A stretch of 64,000 nucleotides of DNA, from positions 2,170,001 through 2,234,000 of the forward strand of contig CAVOKY010000007.1 of the NCBI GenBank assembly GCA_963696645.1, read 5' to 3'. The number at the start of each line of letters is the position of its first letter. The first letter of the stretch is position 1. The stretch comes from JAMXLO01 sp963696645. GTDB lineage: Bacteria; Pseudomonadota; Alphaproteobacteria; Acetobacterales; Acetobacteraceae. The position numbers and the translations under genes are program-made. Under the pieces are notes generated by a model that saw only the letters and a list, made by a program, of their open reading frames with translations, was not told the origin of the DNA and did not search any database. This document shows, piece by piece, positions 35,774-45,096 of the stretch.

Positions 35774-36545
35774 CGCGGCATATTACCCCAGGCGACATAG
35801 CGGCGGCGGCGCTGAGGCGGCAGGCCATCGACCTGCATCCTTCGATAATGTGCCTCGATCAGGTCTGCGAGCGGGTCATGGCCGATCTCGACGAGGCCAT
35901 TGGCCCCTATGTAGGCGGCAACTGCTCTGCCACAGGGGGGACGCGCCGCGTCCTGTTCCACCCCAAAGATGAAGCTCGACGCCCGGCGGGACAGAAAGGG
36001 CAGCCCCAGCACATACAGCCGAGGCACCTCGGTGATGCCGCGCCGATGCATCGGCGCCCCACGCGCGTCCAACGCACCGACCCGCAACCAGCCGAAATCG
36101 AACGCAAACCCGGTCGACCAGATGATCGTGGTGATCCCGGCATCGCGCAGGTCCAGCCGCAGGATGGGGGTGGTGACGCAGGACGGCTCCGGTTCGGCCA
36201 CACTGGCCGCCGGCTCCTCGGGCAGGTCGAGGCCTTCGCGCGCCGCATAGGCGTCCGCCGCGTCGAGCAAGGAAAGATAGTTCGCATCGCCGGCTGCGAG
36301 ATCGCGCGCCTGGCCGGGACGATGCGCATCACGCCATCGGCGAAGGCGTCGCGTGCGGCCAGGCGTATGCGCCGCTGACCGCGATGGTGACGTGCTCCTG
36401 CGGCGGGTCGCGGGTCTCGGCGCCCCATAGACCCAAGACGTCCAGCCAGAAGCAAAAGTCCTTACCACGATAGCGCCGTGGTGGGCGTTGATGCTGGCCG
36501 ATGCACAGATGGAGGCGCGCCCGTAGCCCGGTTGATCTGGCCGTT
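35770..36545 (-). pseudogene. CzcO-like flavin-containing monooxygenase, 5'-truncated and frameshifted
   Basis: The N-terminal visible part (RLHLCIGQHQRPPRRYRGKD, then WLDVLGLWG) is in one frame. After shifts around 36330-36470 the C-terminal part continues in another with LRDAGITTIIWSTGFAFDFG, ITEVPRLYVLGLPFLSRRAS and SSFIFGVEQDA. These are the NADP-domain and C-terminal FAD-domain blocks of FAD-dependent monooxygenases of the CzcO/Trk-associated type. The N-terminal FAD-binding GXGXXG is absent. At least one frameshift and a 5' truncation make it nonfunctional. Confidence 0.7.
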
Positions 36546-36585
36546 GTAACCCTTCCGATCGCGGGAGGGTTACGACGGATACGTT

Positions 36586-36923
36586 TCACGCGACCAGTCG
36601 AACGTCCCCGGCCTCTTCGGTGACCGTCTCCAGCTGACCGACGGTTTCACGGCCAAAGACCCGCGGGATCAACGCGCCAATTGCCACGACGACGAAAATC
36701 GTGCCGAAGAAGATCGTCGCCGATCCCGTGTAAGGTTCCATTAGGAATGGTGCCAGCACGCCAGCGAACAGCCGCCCGAACGACTCGCCGAAAATGTGCC
36801 CGCGCCCGCGCAACACGGTCGGAAACTGTTCGGAGAGGTAGATGCGCGTCGCGGTAAAGGCTGACAGCACAGTGAAGCCTGTGATCAAAGCGCCGGTCAC
36901 CATCGCGACCGTCGCATAAGATC
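36586..36923 (-). pseudogene. MFS transporter, C-terminal part (3' half of a gene split by element copy B)
   Basis: From the element boundary the frame reads SYATVAMVTGALITGFTVLS, then RIYLSEQFPTVLRGRGH, two membrane helices and FGRETVGQLETVTEEAG, ending at 36586. It aligns block for block with the C-terminus of the intact MFS gene at 40,295-41,686, and its N-terminal part is at 38,753-39,830 beyond the element. The split removes the last two helices. Confidence 0.85.
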
Positions 36924-36926
36924 CTA
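36924..36926. repeat. CTA target repeat, left side of element copy B
   Basis: CTA here and at 38750-38752 flank the 1,823-bp element. Copy A is flanked by the same 3 bp (TAG on the plus strand at 30361-30363 and 32187-32189). Removing the element and one CTA restores the MFS reading frame. Confidence 0.7.
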
Positions 36927-38749
36927 CGCTTTTCCCCAGACATGGCTGTGGAAAAGTGGCCCCTGCGGGGCAGTTCCGCCGCGTCAAATGCCTTGCCACT
37001 GGCCAATGTGCCGTCGGTAGTCGGTATGCTCGTCTCGGATAGACATCGGAGTTCGGCAGTACGCCGAGGGAGCGGGCCATGACCGACGGACTGAGCGAGC
37101 TCTATCAAGAGCTGCTGAGCGGCAGCTACGATTGCGTGGACCGCATCGTTCTGAACGCTTACTTCGGGATGGGTCATAGCCCTGGTGGTTTCCGCGTGTG
37201 GTGGCGGGCGCTCACTGGATCAGACGACACTCTGGACAACGCCCATCTGATGCGGTTGGCCGGCCGGTTCAGCCGGCGCGTGCGAGGCTACGCCAAAGCG
37301 CACGACATCCCGGTAATCGATTGTGTGGCAGGAGAGCGCAAGCATGACGTGGCCGACGATTATCTGGCCAAGACAGCGGTGATCGAGGGCTTGTTTCTGG
37401 TCCTGGTCGGTCGAGCCCAGGCACCGGTGTGGCACGTCGAGTTGAATTACCACCTTGAGCGGAAGAAGCCTTATGTGAACCACTACTCGTTTCATATTCT
37501 CGACCGTGATTGGGGGCATGTCACCATCAAGATCAGCGGGCACCCACCGTTCCCTGCCCAGGTGATCTTGAACGGCCATGAATACGTCGCCTGCCAGGCG
37601 CGCAAGGCGGGCATCGGGTTCACCAAGGAAGGCAACTGTTTCACCGCCATCGGTGACACGTCCGGTTTCGCGAAGATCGCAGAGACCTTGTCCGAGCAAC
37701 GGGCTATAGGGCGATTGAGTGAGGTCTGTGAGCGGTGGATTTACCGCTGCTGCTTGTGCTTTGCGCTCGACTTTGAGGAGCAGAAACGCAGCGGGTTCCG
37801 TTATCACTTCTCCAACTATCAAATGGAGTACAGCCGAAACCTGATATTCCTGGTTGGCGGACGCATGGAGCAAGTCTTCCAAGCCCTGATCGATCGTAGC
37901 CGGGCGCCGTTGGACCTGAAGACGATAAAGACCATCCTCGGCGACAAGGGCCGGCCGAAATACCGTCCACGCAACATGCGGGCGGCCGAATGGGGAGTCG
38001 CGGTCGAGAGACCTACGTATGATCTGACGGTCTTCAAGCTGCATTGCGGCAAGCTGGCGTTGAAGATCTATTCAAAAGGCGAACGCGTACTTCGCATTGA
38101 GGCTGTAGCTCACAATATCCGGGAGTTCCGCTGCGGGCGCTTACTGGATAACTTCCCCGAAATCGTCCGCCGATTGAAGGGCATGCTCGAGCGATTCATG
38201 GAGGCGCTGAGTTGCATCGATCAATGCTTCGTCGGCGATGAGATGCTCGAGCGTCTGCCGTTGCCGTCACGGGTTGGTAAAACCGTGGTCGGGGGAATCG
38301 ATCTCAACAAGCCGCGCCTGCGTCACGTCGCTGAGGCTGTCATCGCGTTGTCAGCCTCAGCTGATGGCTTCACCGCCTCGGCACTGGCCGATCAGGTCCG
38401 CGCGTTCCGCAATCACAGCGCACCGCTCTACGGCCCCCGCCAGGCCGCGTATGATCTGAAGAAACTCCGCGGCAAACAGATCGTCCAGCGGATCGGCGCG
38501 ACGCGTCGCTACGAGGCGATGCCGTCCGGTCTGCGCGCTATCACGGCCCTACTCGTGCTCCGAGAGAAAGCCCTCAAGCCACTCCTCGCGGCCGCTCAAG
38601 ACATCAGCCCCACCCGAGGAGGACAAAACCCGCGCGCCATCGATCGCCACTACCAGGACCTGCGACTCGCCATGAACGGCGTCTTTCGCGAACTCGGCAT
38701 CGCTGCCTGACCATCGACAAATTTTTTGTCGGGCTTCGCCCTTAAGCGC
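36927..38749 (+). mobile_element. Uncharacterised 1,823-bp IS-like element, copy B
   Basis: It has exactly the same length as copy A and opposite orientation. The 5' end has CGCTTTTCC...GGAAAAG as a stem and GCCCC-TGC-GGGGC directly after it. The 3' end has CGACAAA-TTT-TTTGTCG followed by GGGC-TTC-GCCC. It interrupts an MFS transporter gene; the two gene halves join as His-Gln-Leu-Gly-Ser-Tyr across the deduced target CAGTTAGGATC, which fits the length of the homologous intact MFS protein. Confidence 0.8.
37079..38710 (+). CDS. 543-aa protein of the 1,823-bp element (copy B), putative novel transposase-like protein
   Basis: The protein is identical to that of copy A (two silent base differences noticed, near 38000 and 38301). 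The start is ATG 37079, preceded by GAGGGAGCGGGCC with a plausible GAGGGAG ribosome-binding site. The 5' leader of about 150 bp holds two strong hairpins that could act in end recognition, or could shield the start from outside transcription as in some IS200-type elements; that is inference. Intact frames in both copies and near-identity point to recent movement. Confidence 0.6.
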   Translation: MTDGLSELYQELLSGSYDCVDRIVLNAYFGMGHSPGGFRVWWRALTGSDDTLDNAHLMRLAGRFSRRVRGYAKAHDIPVIDCVAGERKHDVADDYLAKTAVIEGLFLVLVGRAQAPVWHVELNYHLERKKPYVNHYSFHILDRDWGHVTIKISGHPPFPAQVILNGHEYVACQARKAGIGFTKEGNCFTAIGDTSGFAKIAETLSEQRAIGRLSEVCERWIYRCCLCFALDFEEQKRSGFRYHFSNYQMEYSRNLIFLVGGRMEQVFQALIDRSRAPLDLKTIKTILGDKGRPKYRPRNMRAAEWGVAVERPTYDLTVFKLHCGKLALKIYSKGERVLRIEAVAHNIREFRCGRLLDNFPEIVRRLKGMLERFMEALSCIDQCFVGDEMLERLPLPSRVGKTVVGGIDLNKPRLRHVAEAVIALSASADGFTASALADQVRAFRNHSAPLYGPRQAAYDLKKLRGKQIVQRIGATRRYEAMPSGLRAITALLVLREKALKPLLAAAQDISPTRGGQNPRAIDRHYQDLRLAMNGVFRELGIAA

Positions 38750-38752
38750 CTA
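38750..38752. repeat. CTA target repeat, right side of element copy B
   Basis: This is the second CTA of the pair with 36924-36926, directly after the element end GCCCTTAAGCGC. Confidence 0.7.
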
Positions 38753-39830
38753 ACTGATGCGCCACCAACATCAGGAACAGGCCGGGAAGCGATCCGGCGA
38801 GCGCGTAGGCGATTGTCCAGCGCCGCCCGATGATTTCCATGAGGAACCCGGTGAACGCCTTGCCCGGGATACTCGCGAAAAACACCAGCGAACTGAGCCC
38901 AAAACTCAGACTGATAGCCGCGCCTTGATCGACCAGCGCTTTTGGCAGCAGAACTGCGATCAGGAAATAGGCCGTGCCCGCACAAACTCCCGCCAGGATG
39001 CCGACTACTGTCCAGCGTAGTTGGCCAGGCGCGAACAACGCCCAGTACGGCGGCAGTTGCTCGCGGGCGCCGTCGCGCTGGGCGCCAAGCTCCTGTACGG
39101 TCAACGGGGGCACTGGATCACCGCAGCGCTTGATGATCCGGTTGACAAGGTCGACTGCCATCTGCGGCCGGCCTCGGCCCAAATGCCAGCGTGGGCTTTC
39201 GGGGATCACGAACCAGACCACCACTGGCACGACGGTGATCGCCAATCCGCCGGGTAGTGCCAGCAGGCGAAAGGCGTTGGCGTCTCCAGCGAGCAGAAAG
39301 GCGAGGAAAGGCACCAGGGTAAAAGCCGCTGCCAGCGCCATCTCATACACCGCGCCATAAGTGCGCCGGTGCTGAGCCGGCATCAACTCGGCGGCGATCG
39401 GGAACGCCGCCGAGACCGCGCCGCCCGCGCCAAGCCCCGTCAGCAGCCGCAAAATGATCAGTTGCTGGGCGGTCTGCACCAGCGGGACCAGGAGGGTGCA
39501 AAACGTGGTCGCGATCACCCCGATCAGCATGACCCGCTTGCGGCTCCAATGGTCTGAAACCGCCGAGGACGCGAACCCGCCAAGGCACAACATGAAAGTG
39601 GGACCAACCGCGAGCCAACGGATGTCGGATCCGGTCAGATGCAGAGGCTCCTTGGCCAGCACCAGCAGCGACCCGGTGATCACCAGATCGTAGCCCTCGA
39701 TAAAGCCGACGAGGGCGAGCACGCCGATCACCAACACATGATAAGGGCTGAACGGGATACTATCGAGCTTGCGGCCGAGCACAAAGCTACCTGTACTCGG
39801 CGTCCGGCCGATTGAGCGAACCTGAGCCAT
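38753..39830 (-). pseudogene. MFS transporter, N-terminal part (gene split by element copy B)
   Basis: From ATG 39830 (GGAGG 5 bp upstream of the tandem ATGATG) the frame gives about 360 residues before running into the element: VLGRKLDSIPFSPYHVLVIG, EGYDLVITGSLLVLAK, SDHWSRKRVMLIG (MFS loop 2-3), LPKALVDQGAAISLSFGLSS and GFLMEIIGRRWTIAYALAGS. Ten helices are retained; in the present DNA it ends QLGA-stop inside the element. Its paralogue at 40.3-41.7 kb is intact, so loss may be tolerated. It is a symporter of the aromatic-acid/metabolite type, substrate unknown. Confidence 0.85.
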
Positions 39831-40294
39831 CATGACCTCCCAGATTGTGAATCCGGGGACCGTGCGGACGCGCGAAACGGGCGAGGCCGGCGCAACGCGT
39901 TGTTCGACGAAAGGCTCTGCTGTGGTCGGTAGTCTTTGTTCTTGTGCCTCGCGAATTCCGGCATCCGCGAATATCGCCACCGGATCGACGTGTTGTTCCT
40001 GTTGCGGGAAGGGCGGCTTGCTGTGTTGCCGCGTTGCCCCCTTGAAGGGAGAAAGCCACGCTAGTTCAAACCGGCGGCATTGTCATTATGAAATCGACGA
40101 ATGTCGGCGAGCCTTGCAATCGCGCGCCGCGTCAGACCTTGGTGAATTGCAATGACATTTTCCGGGTGGATACCGCCGCTCCCGACCGCATTGCAGACCA
40201 GCACGCGGCCGCCCGCCCCTGGGCCTGGCGACGGACAGGCTTCCCATGCGGCAACCCCGCGCGGCTCCGCGATGACGGTATGGCCATACCGACC
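39831..40294. other. Intergenic interval, no gene seen
   Basis: This 464-bp gap lies between the split MFS gene and its intact paralogue (both minus strand). Short frames in it show no domain. It should contain the promoter of the split MFS gene near 39,850-39,950; no clear hexamers were picked out. Confidence 0.5.
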
Positions 40295-41686
40295 TCAGGC
40301 CGCGACCCCGACGCCCTCGGTGACAGTCTCCAGATTGCCGACCGTCTCGCGACCGAACAGCAGTGGCACGCAGGCACCGACCACGACCACGACCAGCAAC
40401 GTCCCAAAAAACACCTCAGCCGAGGCGGTGTAGGGTTCCATGAATATGGGAAACAGAACCCCGGCGAACAATCGCGCGGTGGACTCGCCGAAGAAATGGC
40501 CCCGACCGCGCAGCGCGGTGGAGAATTGCTCGGACAGGTAAACCCGTGTGCACGGAAACGCCGACAGCACAGTGAAGCCGGTGATCAGTGCGCCGGCGAC
40601 AAACACCACCGAAGCAATCTCGCCCGCCCAATGTGCGCCGGCCATGAGAGCGATGCCGGGAAGCGAACCAGCGAGCGCATAGGTCATGGTCCAGCGCCGG
40701 CCAATGATCTCCATCAGGAAGCCGACGAACAGTTTTCCGGGAATGCTGGCCAGGAAGAGCACCGAACTCAGTCCGAGGCTCAGTGTGATGGCGGCACCCT
40801 GGTCCACCAGTGCCTTGGGCAACAAGATCGCACAGGTGTAATAAGCCGCGCTGGCGCTGATGCCGCTGAGTATGCCGATCGCTGTCCACCGACGTTGTCC
40901 TGGGTGAAACAATGCCAGGAACGGCGGCAGTTCCCTGCGCCCCAACGTGAGGTTCGGGCCGAGGCCCCCGACGGTCAATAATGGCACGCGGTTGCCGCAG
41001 CGTTTGATCATTAAATTCGTGGCATCGATCGCGTCCTTCGGCTGGCCTCGACGCAAGTACCAGCGAGGGCTTTCCGGAATGCCGAAATGTACTAGCAAGG
41101 GCACGACGCCCACTGCCAGGCCGCCAGGCAGCGCGATCAACCGAAATCCCTGTGGATGCCCGGCCACCATGAAGGCCACGAAAGGGAGCAGCGTGAAGGC
41201 GCCGGCCAGCATGACCTCATAAATAGCGCCAAAGGTGCGCCGGTGTTGCGCGGGCATTAACTCGACCGCGATCGGGAAGGCGGCCGAGAGTGCGAACCCC
41301 AGTCCAAAGCCGGTGACGCAGCGGACGACGATCAATTGGTCGGCGTTTCGCGCCACCAAAATCAACAGCGTGGACCCTGTGCTGATGACCACGCCGATTT
41401 GCATTACGAACTTACGGCTCAGCCGGTCGGACAACGCTGAGGCCACGTAGCCACCGATGACGACCATGAACGTTGGGCCCGCCACCAGCCAGCGAATTTC
41501 TTGCGCCGAGAGGCCCATAGATCCTTTGGCCAGTACAATCAGCGATCCGTCAAGTGCCAGGTCGTAACCTTCGACGAACCCGACGATGCCGAGCACCACG
41601 ATCAGAACCACGTGGTATGAACTGAAGGGAATGCTGTCGAGCTTCTGCCCGAGTAAGTAACTCGCTGTCGGCGCCCGAGCGATCAT
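40295..41686 (-). CDS. MFS transporter (paralogue of the split MFS)
   Basis: 463 aa from ATG 41686 (CGGGAGAAC 3-10 bp upstream; the listed longer frame has no ribosome site). It has 12 helices. The loop 2-3 motif reads SALSDRLSRKFVMQIG, helix 1 contains GFVEGYDLALDGSLIVLAKG, and a long central loop precedes ALFHPGQRRWTAIGILSGIS. The C-terminus FGRETVGNLETVTEGVG closely resembles that of the neighbouring split gene, so the two arose by tandem duplication. It is an inner-membrane proton-coupled symporter, probably for organic acids. It serves as the template that shows what was cut in the neighbour. Confidence 0.85.
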   Translation of the reverse strand: MIARAPTASYLLGQKLDSIPFSSYHVVLIVVLGIVGFVEGYDLALDGSLIVLAKGSMGLSAQEIRWLVAGPTFMVVIGGYVASALSDRLSRKFVMQIGVVISTGSTLLILVARNADQLIVVRCVTGFGLGFALSAAFPIAVELMPAQHRRTFGAIYEVMLAGAFTLLPFVAFMVAGHPQGFRLIALPGGLAVGVVPLLVHFGIPESPRWYLRRGQPKDAIDATNLMIKRCGNRVPLLTVGGLGPNLTLGRRELPPFLALFHPGQRRWTAIGILSGISASAAYYTCAILLPKALVDQGAAITLSLGLSSVLFLASIPGKLFVGFLMEIIGRRWTMTYALAGSLPGIALMAGAHWAGEIASVVFVAGALITGFTVLSAFPCTRVYLSEQFSTALRGRGHFFGESTARLFAGVLFPIFMEPYTASAEVFFGTLLVVVVVGACVPLLFGRETVGNLETVTEGVGVAA

Positions 41687-42476
41687 CGCGTTCTCCCGAA
41701 CTGTTGGCTGGCCAGCCCACGGTGCGACACGGCCGCCTTGGTGAAGCCGCCGTATCGGGCCCGTCATGCTCTGAACTGGTCTCGATCTGGTATCGTCCGC
41801 CTCGCGATGCGCCACTCACCGCACCGTCAATCGCCGCCAGCTGATATCTTGCTTGCTATTGCGCATGATGGCGGAACCGCCACGGATTGCCGTTTGCATC
41901 CGATCCATTGCCCGAGCATTCAGGGATCCCTTGCGGAGTGGTCGCCACTCTCCGGCGGGGGCGCACGCGGTGCATCCAGGCGTTGTTTCCATTGTGGCAT
42001 CAGGCCGCCCGTCGAGTATGGAGGTTCCAGATCGGGCGGCCATTGCCGGCATCTTCCGGCGGATCCTCTCCGCAGTCTTTGGTGAGCGCTATTTTGAGCG
42101 AGAGAACGTCATGTCACAAGCTTTACCGGATTCTATCCTCGACCGTCCCGCCACCGGACTGATGAGGTTCGCTCCGCCACATCGCCGCAAACCGCTCGCT
42201 GAGGTCCTCGTCTTTGGTGCCTCGTGCGCTTACTCAAAAGCCGCTGCCTGACCGAATCAATCACTTCCGAGGTACGGTTAAACAAGGGCGTCAGAACTCC
42301 GCTTACGGTCACCTTGCGCCTATGTCGTTAGTTCAGGCACGGCGGTTCATTTCTCAAAAGCGGACACAACCATCAGCGTCCCGTCCGGCGGTAATGGGTG
42401 AGGGAGCGGACCGTCAGCAGCCCGATCACTCAATTGGATCGGCGGGCGTCGCGCGTCGCCGCCTTTTCGTTGGCGC
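41687..42476. other. Intergenic interval of about 790 bp, no supported gene
   Basis: Between the MFS gene and the 3' end of the winged-helix/TPR gene there are only short overlapping frames. One, from ATG 42111 (46 codons, MSQALPDSILDRPATGLMRF), has a weak GAGAGAAC upstream but no recognisable domain. The first ~100 bp should hold the MFS promoter. Confidence 0.45.
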
Positions 42477-44054
42477 TCATCCGCGCCATCCAGCCTTGCG
42501 CAGGCCGTCCAGCAAGTGTTCGTGGATCTCGGGGTGAATGTAAGGGGGGCGACTACTTGTACGATACCCGAAGTGAGTGGGCGAGGCCGCGATCGCCGCG
42601 TCGAGCGCCGCGCGCGCCTCATCGGCGCGGCCAAGTTGGCCGAGCGCTGCCGCATGCACGAGATAGGGCCGCGGAAACTCCGGCCAGATCCGAATTGCAC
42701 GGCGCGCGGTCGCCTCCGCTGAGCGATAGTCCCGCTCAACGTAGCCGCACGTCGCGAGTTTAAGCAGCACCACCGCCGCGATTGGACCCAGGGGATCGAG
42801 TCGTAATGCGATGTTCAGCGGGTCACGTGCCTCGACCGACCGACCGGCGTGCAACAAAACATGTCCCTTGATCAGGTACCCTTGCGGGTCATTGGGGGTG
42901 AGGTTGATGGCGGTCTCAGCCTCCTCAATCGCCGATTCTCCATTCCCCTGGTGATCGAGCACCCAAGCCAGCATTGCATGGGCGATGCCACTGTCGCGGT
43001 CGAGTTCGATAGCGGTCCTGGCCGCGGCCCGCGCCAGGATGAGCGTCTCCCCCAAGGGCGGACCAACTCCAATTGTCGCCTCCGAAAGATAGAGCCACGC
43101 CAACATCGCGTGGGGAGCTGCGAAGCGCGGGTCCAGCGCGATCGCTCGTTCCAGAAAGCCGCGCGAATTGGCGAGGTCTCCCCCCGACCAGTGCCACAGC
43201 GCTCGCTGCCAGGCCTCCCAGGCGTTCAGGTTGTCCGGCGCCGTTCGCATGGCGCGTTGCCGTTCCGCGTTCAGCACCGCCGGAAGGATCGCGCGCACCA
43301 CCTTATTGGCGATTTCGTCCTGCACAGCGAACACATCCTCGACCCCCCGGTCATACCTCTGGGCCCAGAGATGATTTCCGGTCAGAGCGTCGATCAAACG
43401 GACGTTCACCCTGAGCAGTCCGCCGTTCCGCCGGGCGCTGCCTTCAAGCACGTAACGCACGCCCAGTTCGCCTGCGATCTGTTTAACGTCCATGGCTCGT
43501 CCCTTGTAAGTGAAGGTCGAATTGCGGGCGATCACGAAAAGCGAATCGTCCCTGGAAAGCTCGGTTATGATGTCGTCGGCCATGCCGTCCGAAAAATATT
43601 CCTGTTCGGGATCGCTGCTCATGTTCACGAACGCCAACACCGTGATCGATGGCTTGTCAGGCAGTGCCGTCACTGCCGCGCCTGATGGCTGGGTCATGGT
43701 GCCCCGCACCGTTGGCGCTTCCGCCCGTACCACCGCGATGCCTTTCTCCTCACGCACTTCGCCAACGAAACGAAAGCCTTTGCGCGAGATCGTTTTGATC
43801 AGTTTTTGAGTTTCGCCGCTGTCGCCAACCGCCCGCCGCACCGCGGCGATGCGGCTCGCGAGCGCGGATTCCGACACGATCCTGCCGGACCAGACCGAAT
43901 GCAGCAGATCATCCTTGCCAACCACTCGGTCCCGGTTCGCTACCAGGTAGGCCAACAGGTCGAACACAAGCGGCTCAACCGCTATTGGTTCGGTGCCGCG
44001 GTGCAGCTCCCTTTGGTCGATATCGAGCGCATGGCCGTCAAACAGAAACCGCAT
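42477..44054 (-). CDS. Winged-helix (CadC/OmpR-type) regulator with TolB-like and TPR domains
   Basis: 525 aa from ATG 44054. Residues about 1-100 are an OmpR-type winged helix (EPLVFDLLAYLVANRDRVVG, then SALASRIAAVRRAVGDSGET and KGFRFVGEV). Residues about 130-270 match the TolB/adenylate-cyclase-associated domain (SITVLAFVNMSSDPEQEYFS, DGMADDIITELS, GVRYVLEGSARRNGGLLRVN). The rest is TPR repeats. There is no receiver or membrane helix, so it is a cytosolic one-component regulator whose TPR part may bind a ligand or partner. It is divergent from the isochorismatase/SBP/gentisate dioxygenase genes and probably controls them through the 44,055-44,286 gap. Confidence 0.8.
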   Translation of the reverse strand: MRFLFDGHALDIDQRELHRGTEPIAVEPLVFDLLAYLVANRDRVVGKDDLLHSVWSGRIVSESALASRIAAVRRAVGDSGETQKLIKTISRKGFRFVGEVREEKGIAVVRAEAPTVRGTMTQPSGAAVTALPDKPSITVLAFVNMSSDPEQEYFSDGMADDIITELSRDDSLFVIARNSTFTYKGRAMDVKQIAGELGVRYVLEGSARRNGGLLRVNVRLIDALTGNHLWAQRYDRGVEDVFAVQDEIANKVVRAILPAVLNAERQRAMRTAPDNLNAWEAWQRALWHWSGGDLANSRGFLERAIALDPRFAAPHAMLAWLYLSEATIGVGPPLGETLILARAAARTAIELDRDSGIAHAMLAWVLDHQGNGESAIEEAETAINLTPNDPQGYLIKGHVLLHAGRSVEARDPLNIALRLDPLGPIAAVVLLKLATCGYVERDYRSAEATARRAIRIWPEFPRPYLVHAAALGQLGRADEARAALDAAIAASPTHFGYRTSSRPPYIHPEIHEHLLDGLRKAGWRG

Positions 44055-44286
44055 TCGGGGCTGACCCACCGGACCGGGATAGCTCCGTCATGGTAAGACA
44101 AGAAAATCGCAATGGATAGCTAGGCGCGCCGTCAAGCGGCGTGTGCCGGTTCGTGGCAATGTTTGTCCGGCGACGCGCTGCGCGGCGCCGAGCTATCGTC
44201 GGGTTGGTTCCGTTTAGAAGTCATTTGGAAGTCGTCGGTCGATCGCCAGCGGAATGATCGGCAAGCGATCACGGATCATCGTTGAA

Positions 44287-45009
44287 ATGAGCAAGAGTTC
44301 CATGACGCCGGCGCCCCGTGTGATCTACATCGATGCCCGTCCTGGGCCGATGGCCCTCGACCTCAGGCGCAGCGTCATGCTCGTCGTCGATATGCAAAAC
44401 GACTTCGGCGCCCTGGGCGGCATGTTTGACCGGGCTGGAATTGATATTTCCGTGATCCAACGAGCGCTCGGCCCCGCGCGGCGCGTTGTGAAGGCAGCGC
44501 GCGGCGCGGGTGTACCGATTGTTTATCTGAAGATGGCACATCGGGCGGACCTGGCTGACCTGGGCGGACCGGATTCGCCGCACGGACGCCGCCACCGGCG
44601 ATTGTTGGCCGGTGAGCCGATGACTTCACCCGATGGGCGGCCGGCCCGCTTCCTGATCGAAGACACCTGGAACACCGAGATTCTACCGGAGATCGCCCCG
44701 GAACCGGGCGATATCGTGGTGCGAAAGCACCGGTACAGCGGGTTCTTCGAAACGGATCTGGATGCGCAGCTTCGGAACCTGGGCGCGCGATCTCTCATCG
44801 TGACCGGGTGTACGACCGGCATATGCGTCGATTCGACGCTACGCGACGCGATGTTTCGTGATTATGACTGCCTGTTGCTCGAGGACTGCACAGGCCAACC
44901 GGATCCCCCTGGGGCGACGTACTCCAGCCATGAGGCCTCGTTGCGGATTATCGAGGGGAGGTTCGCCTCGATATCAGGATCCGAGGCGTTTGTCCGTGCG
45001 GTGAGGTAA
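44287..45009 (+). CDS. Isochorismatase-family cysteine hydrolase
   Basis: 240 aa from ATG 44287 (44254 is an in-frame alternative; neither has a strong ribosome site). The catalytic triad is present: D35 (VVDMQNDF), K147 (VVRKHRYSGFFETDL) and C180 (VTGCTTGICV). The FFETDL and GCTTGICVDSTLRDA stretches match the ureidoacrylate amidohydrolase (RutB)/N-carbamoylsarcosine-type subgroup rather than true isochorismatase. It would hydrolyse an amide or ureido bond in the cytosol. It is first in a plus-strand cluster with a solute-binding protein and gentisate dioxygenase, so the substrate may be an aromatic amide. Confidence 0.85.
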   Translation: MSKSSMTPAPRVIYIDARPGPMALDLRRSVMLVVDMQNDFGALGGMFDRAGIDISVIQRALGPARRVVKAARGAGVPIVYLKMAHRADLADLGGPDSPHGRRHRRLLAGEPMTSPDGRPARFLIEDTWNTEILPEIAPEPGDIVVRKHRYSGFFETDLDAQLRNLGARSLIVTGCTTGICVDSTLRDAMFRDYDCLLLEDCTGQPDPPGATYSSHEASLRIIEGRFASISGSEAFVRAVR

Positions 45010-45096
45010 CGGCCAATCAAGCTTGGACGCGCTGACCCCGCGGTTCCCATCATGTGTAATGACTTTCTGAACCGTTCAGACAGAAAGGAAAATACC

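Noticed and set aside
30361..38752. Composite transposon formed by the two 1,823-bp copies
   Set aside because: The intervening genes are fragments and a paralogue with no shared cargo logic. Each copy has its own target repeat, so they look like two independent insertions.
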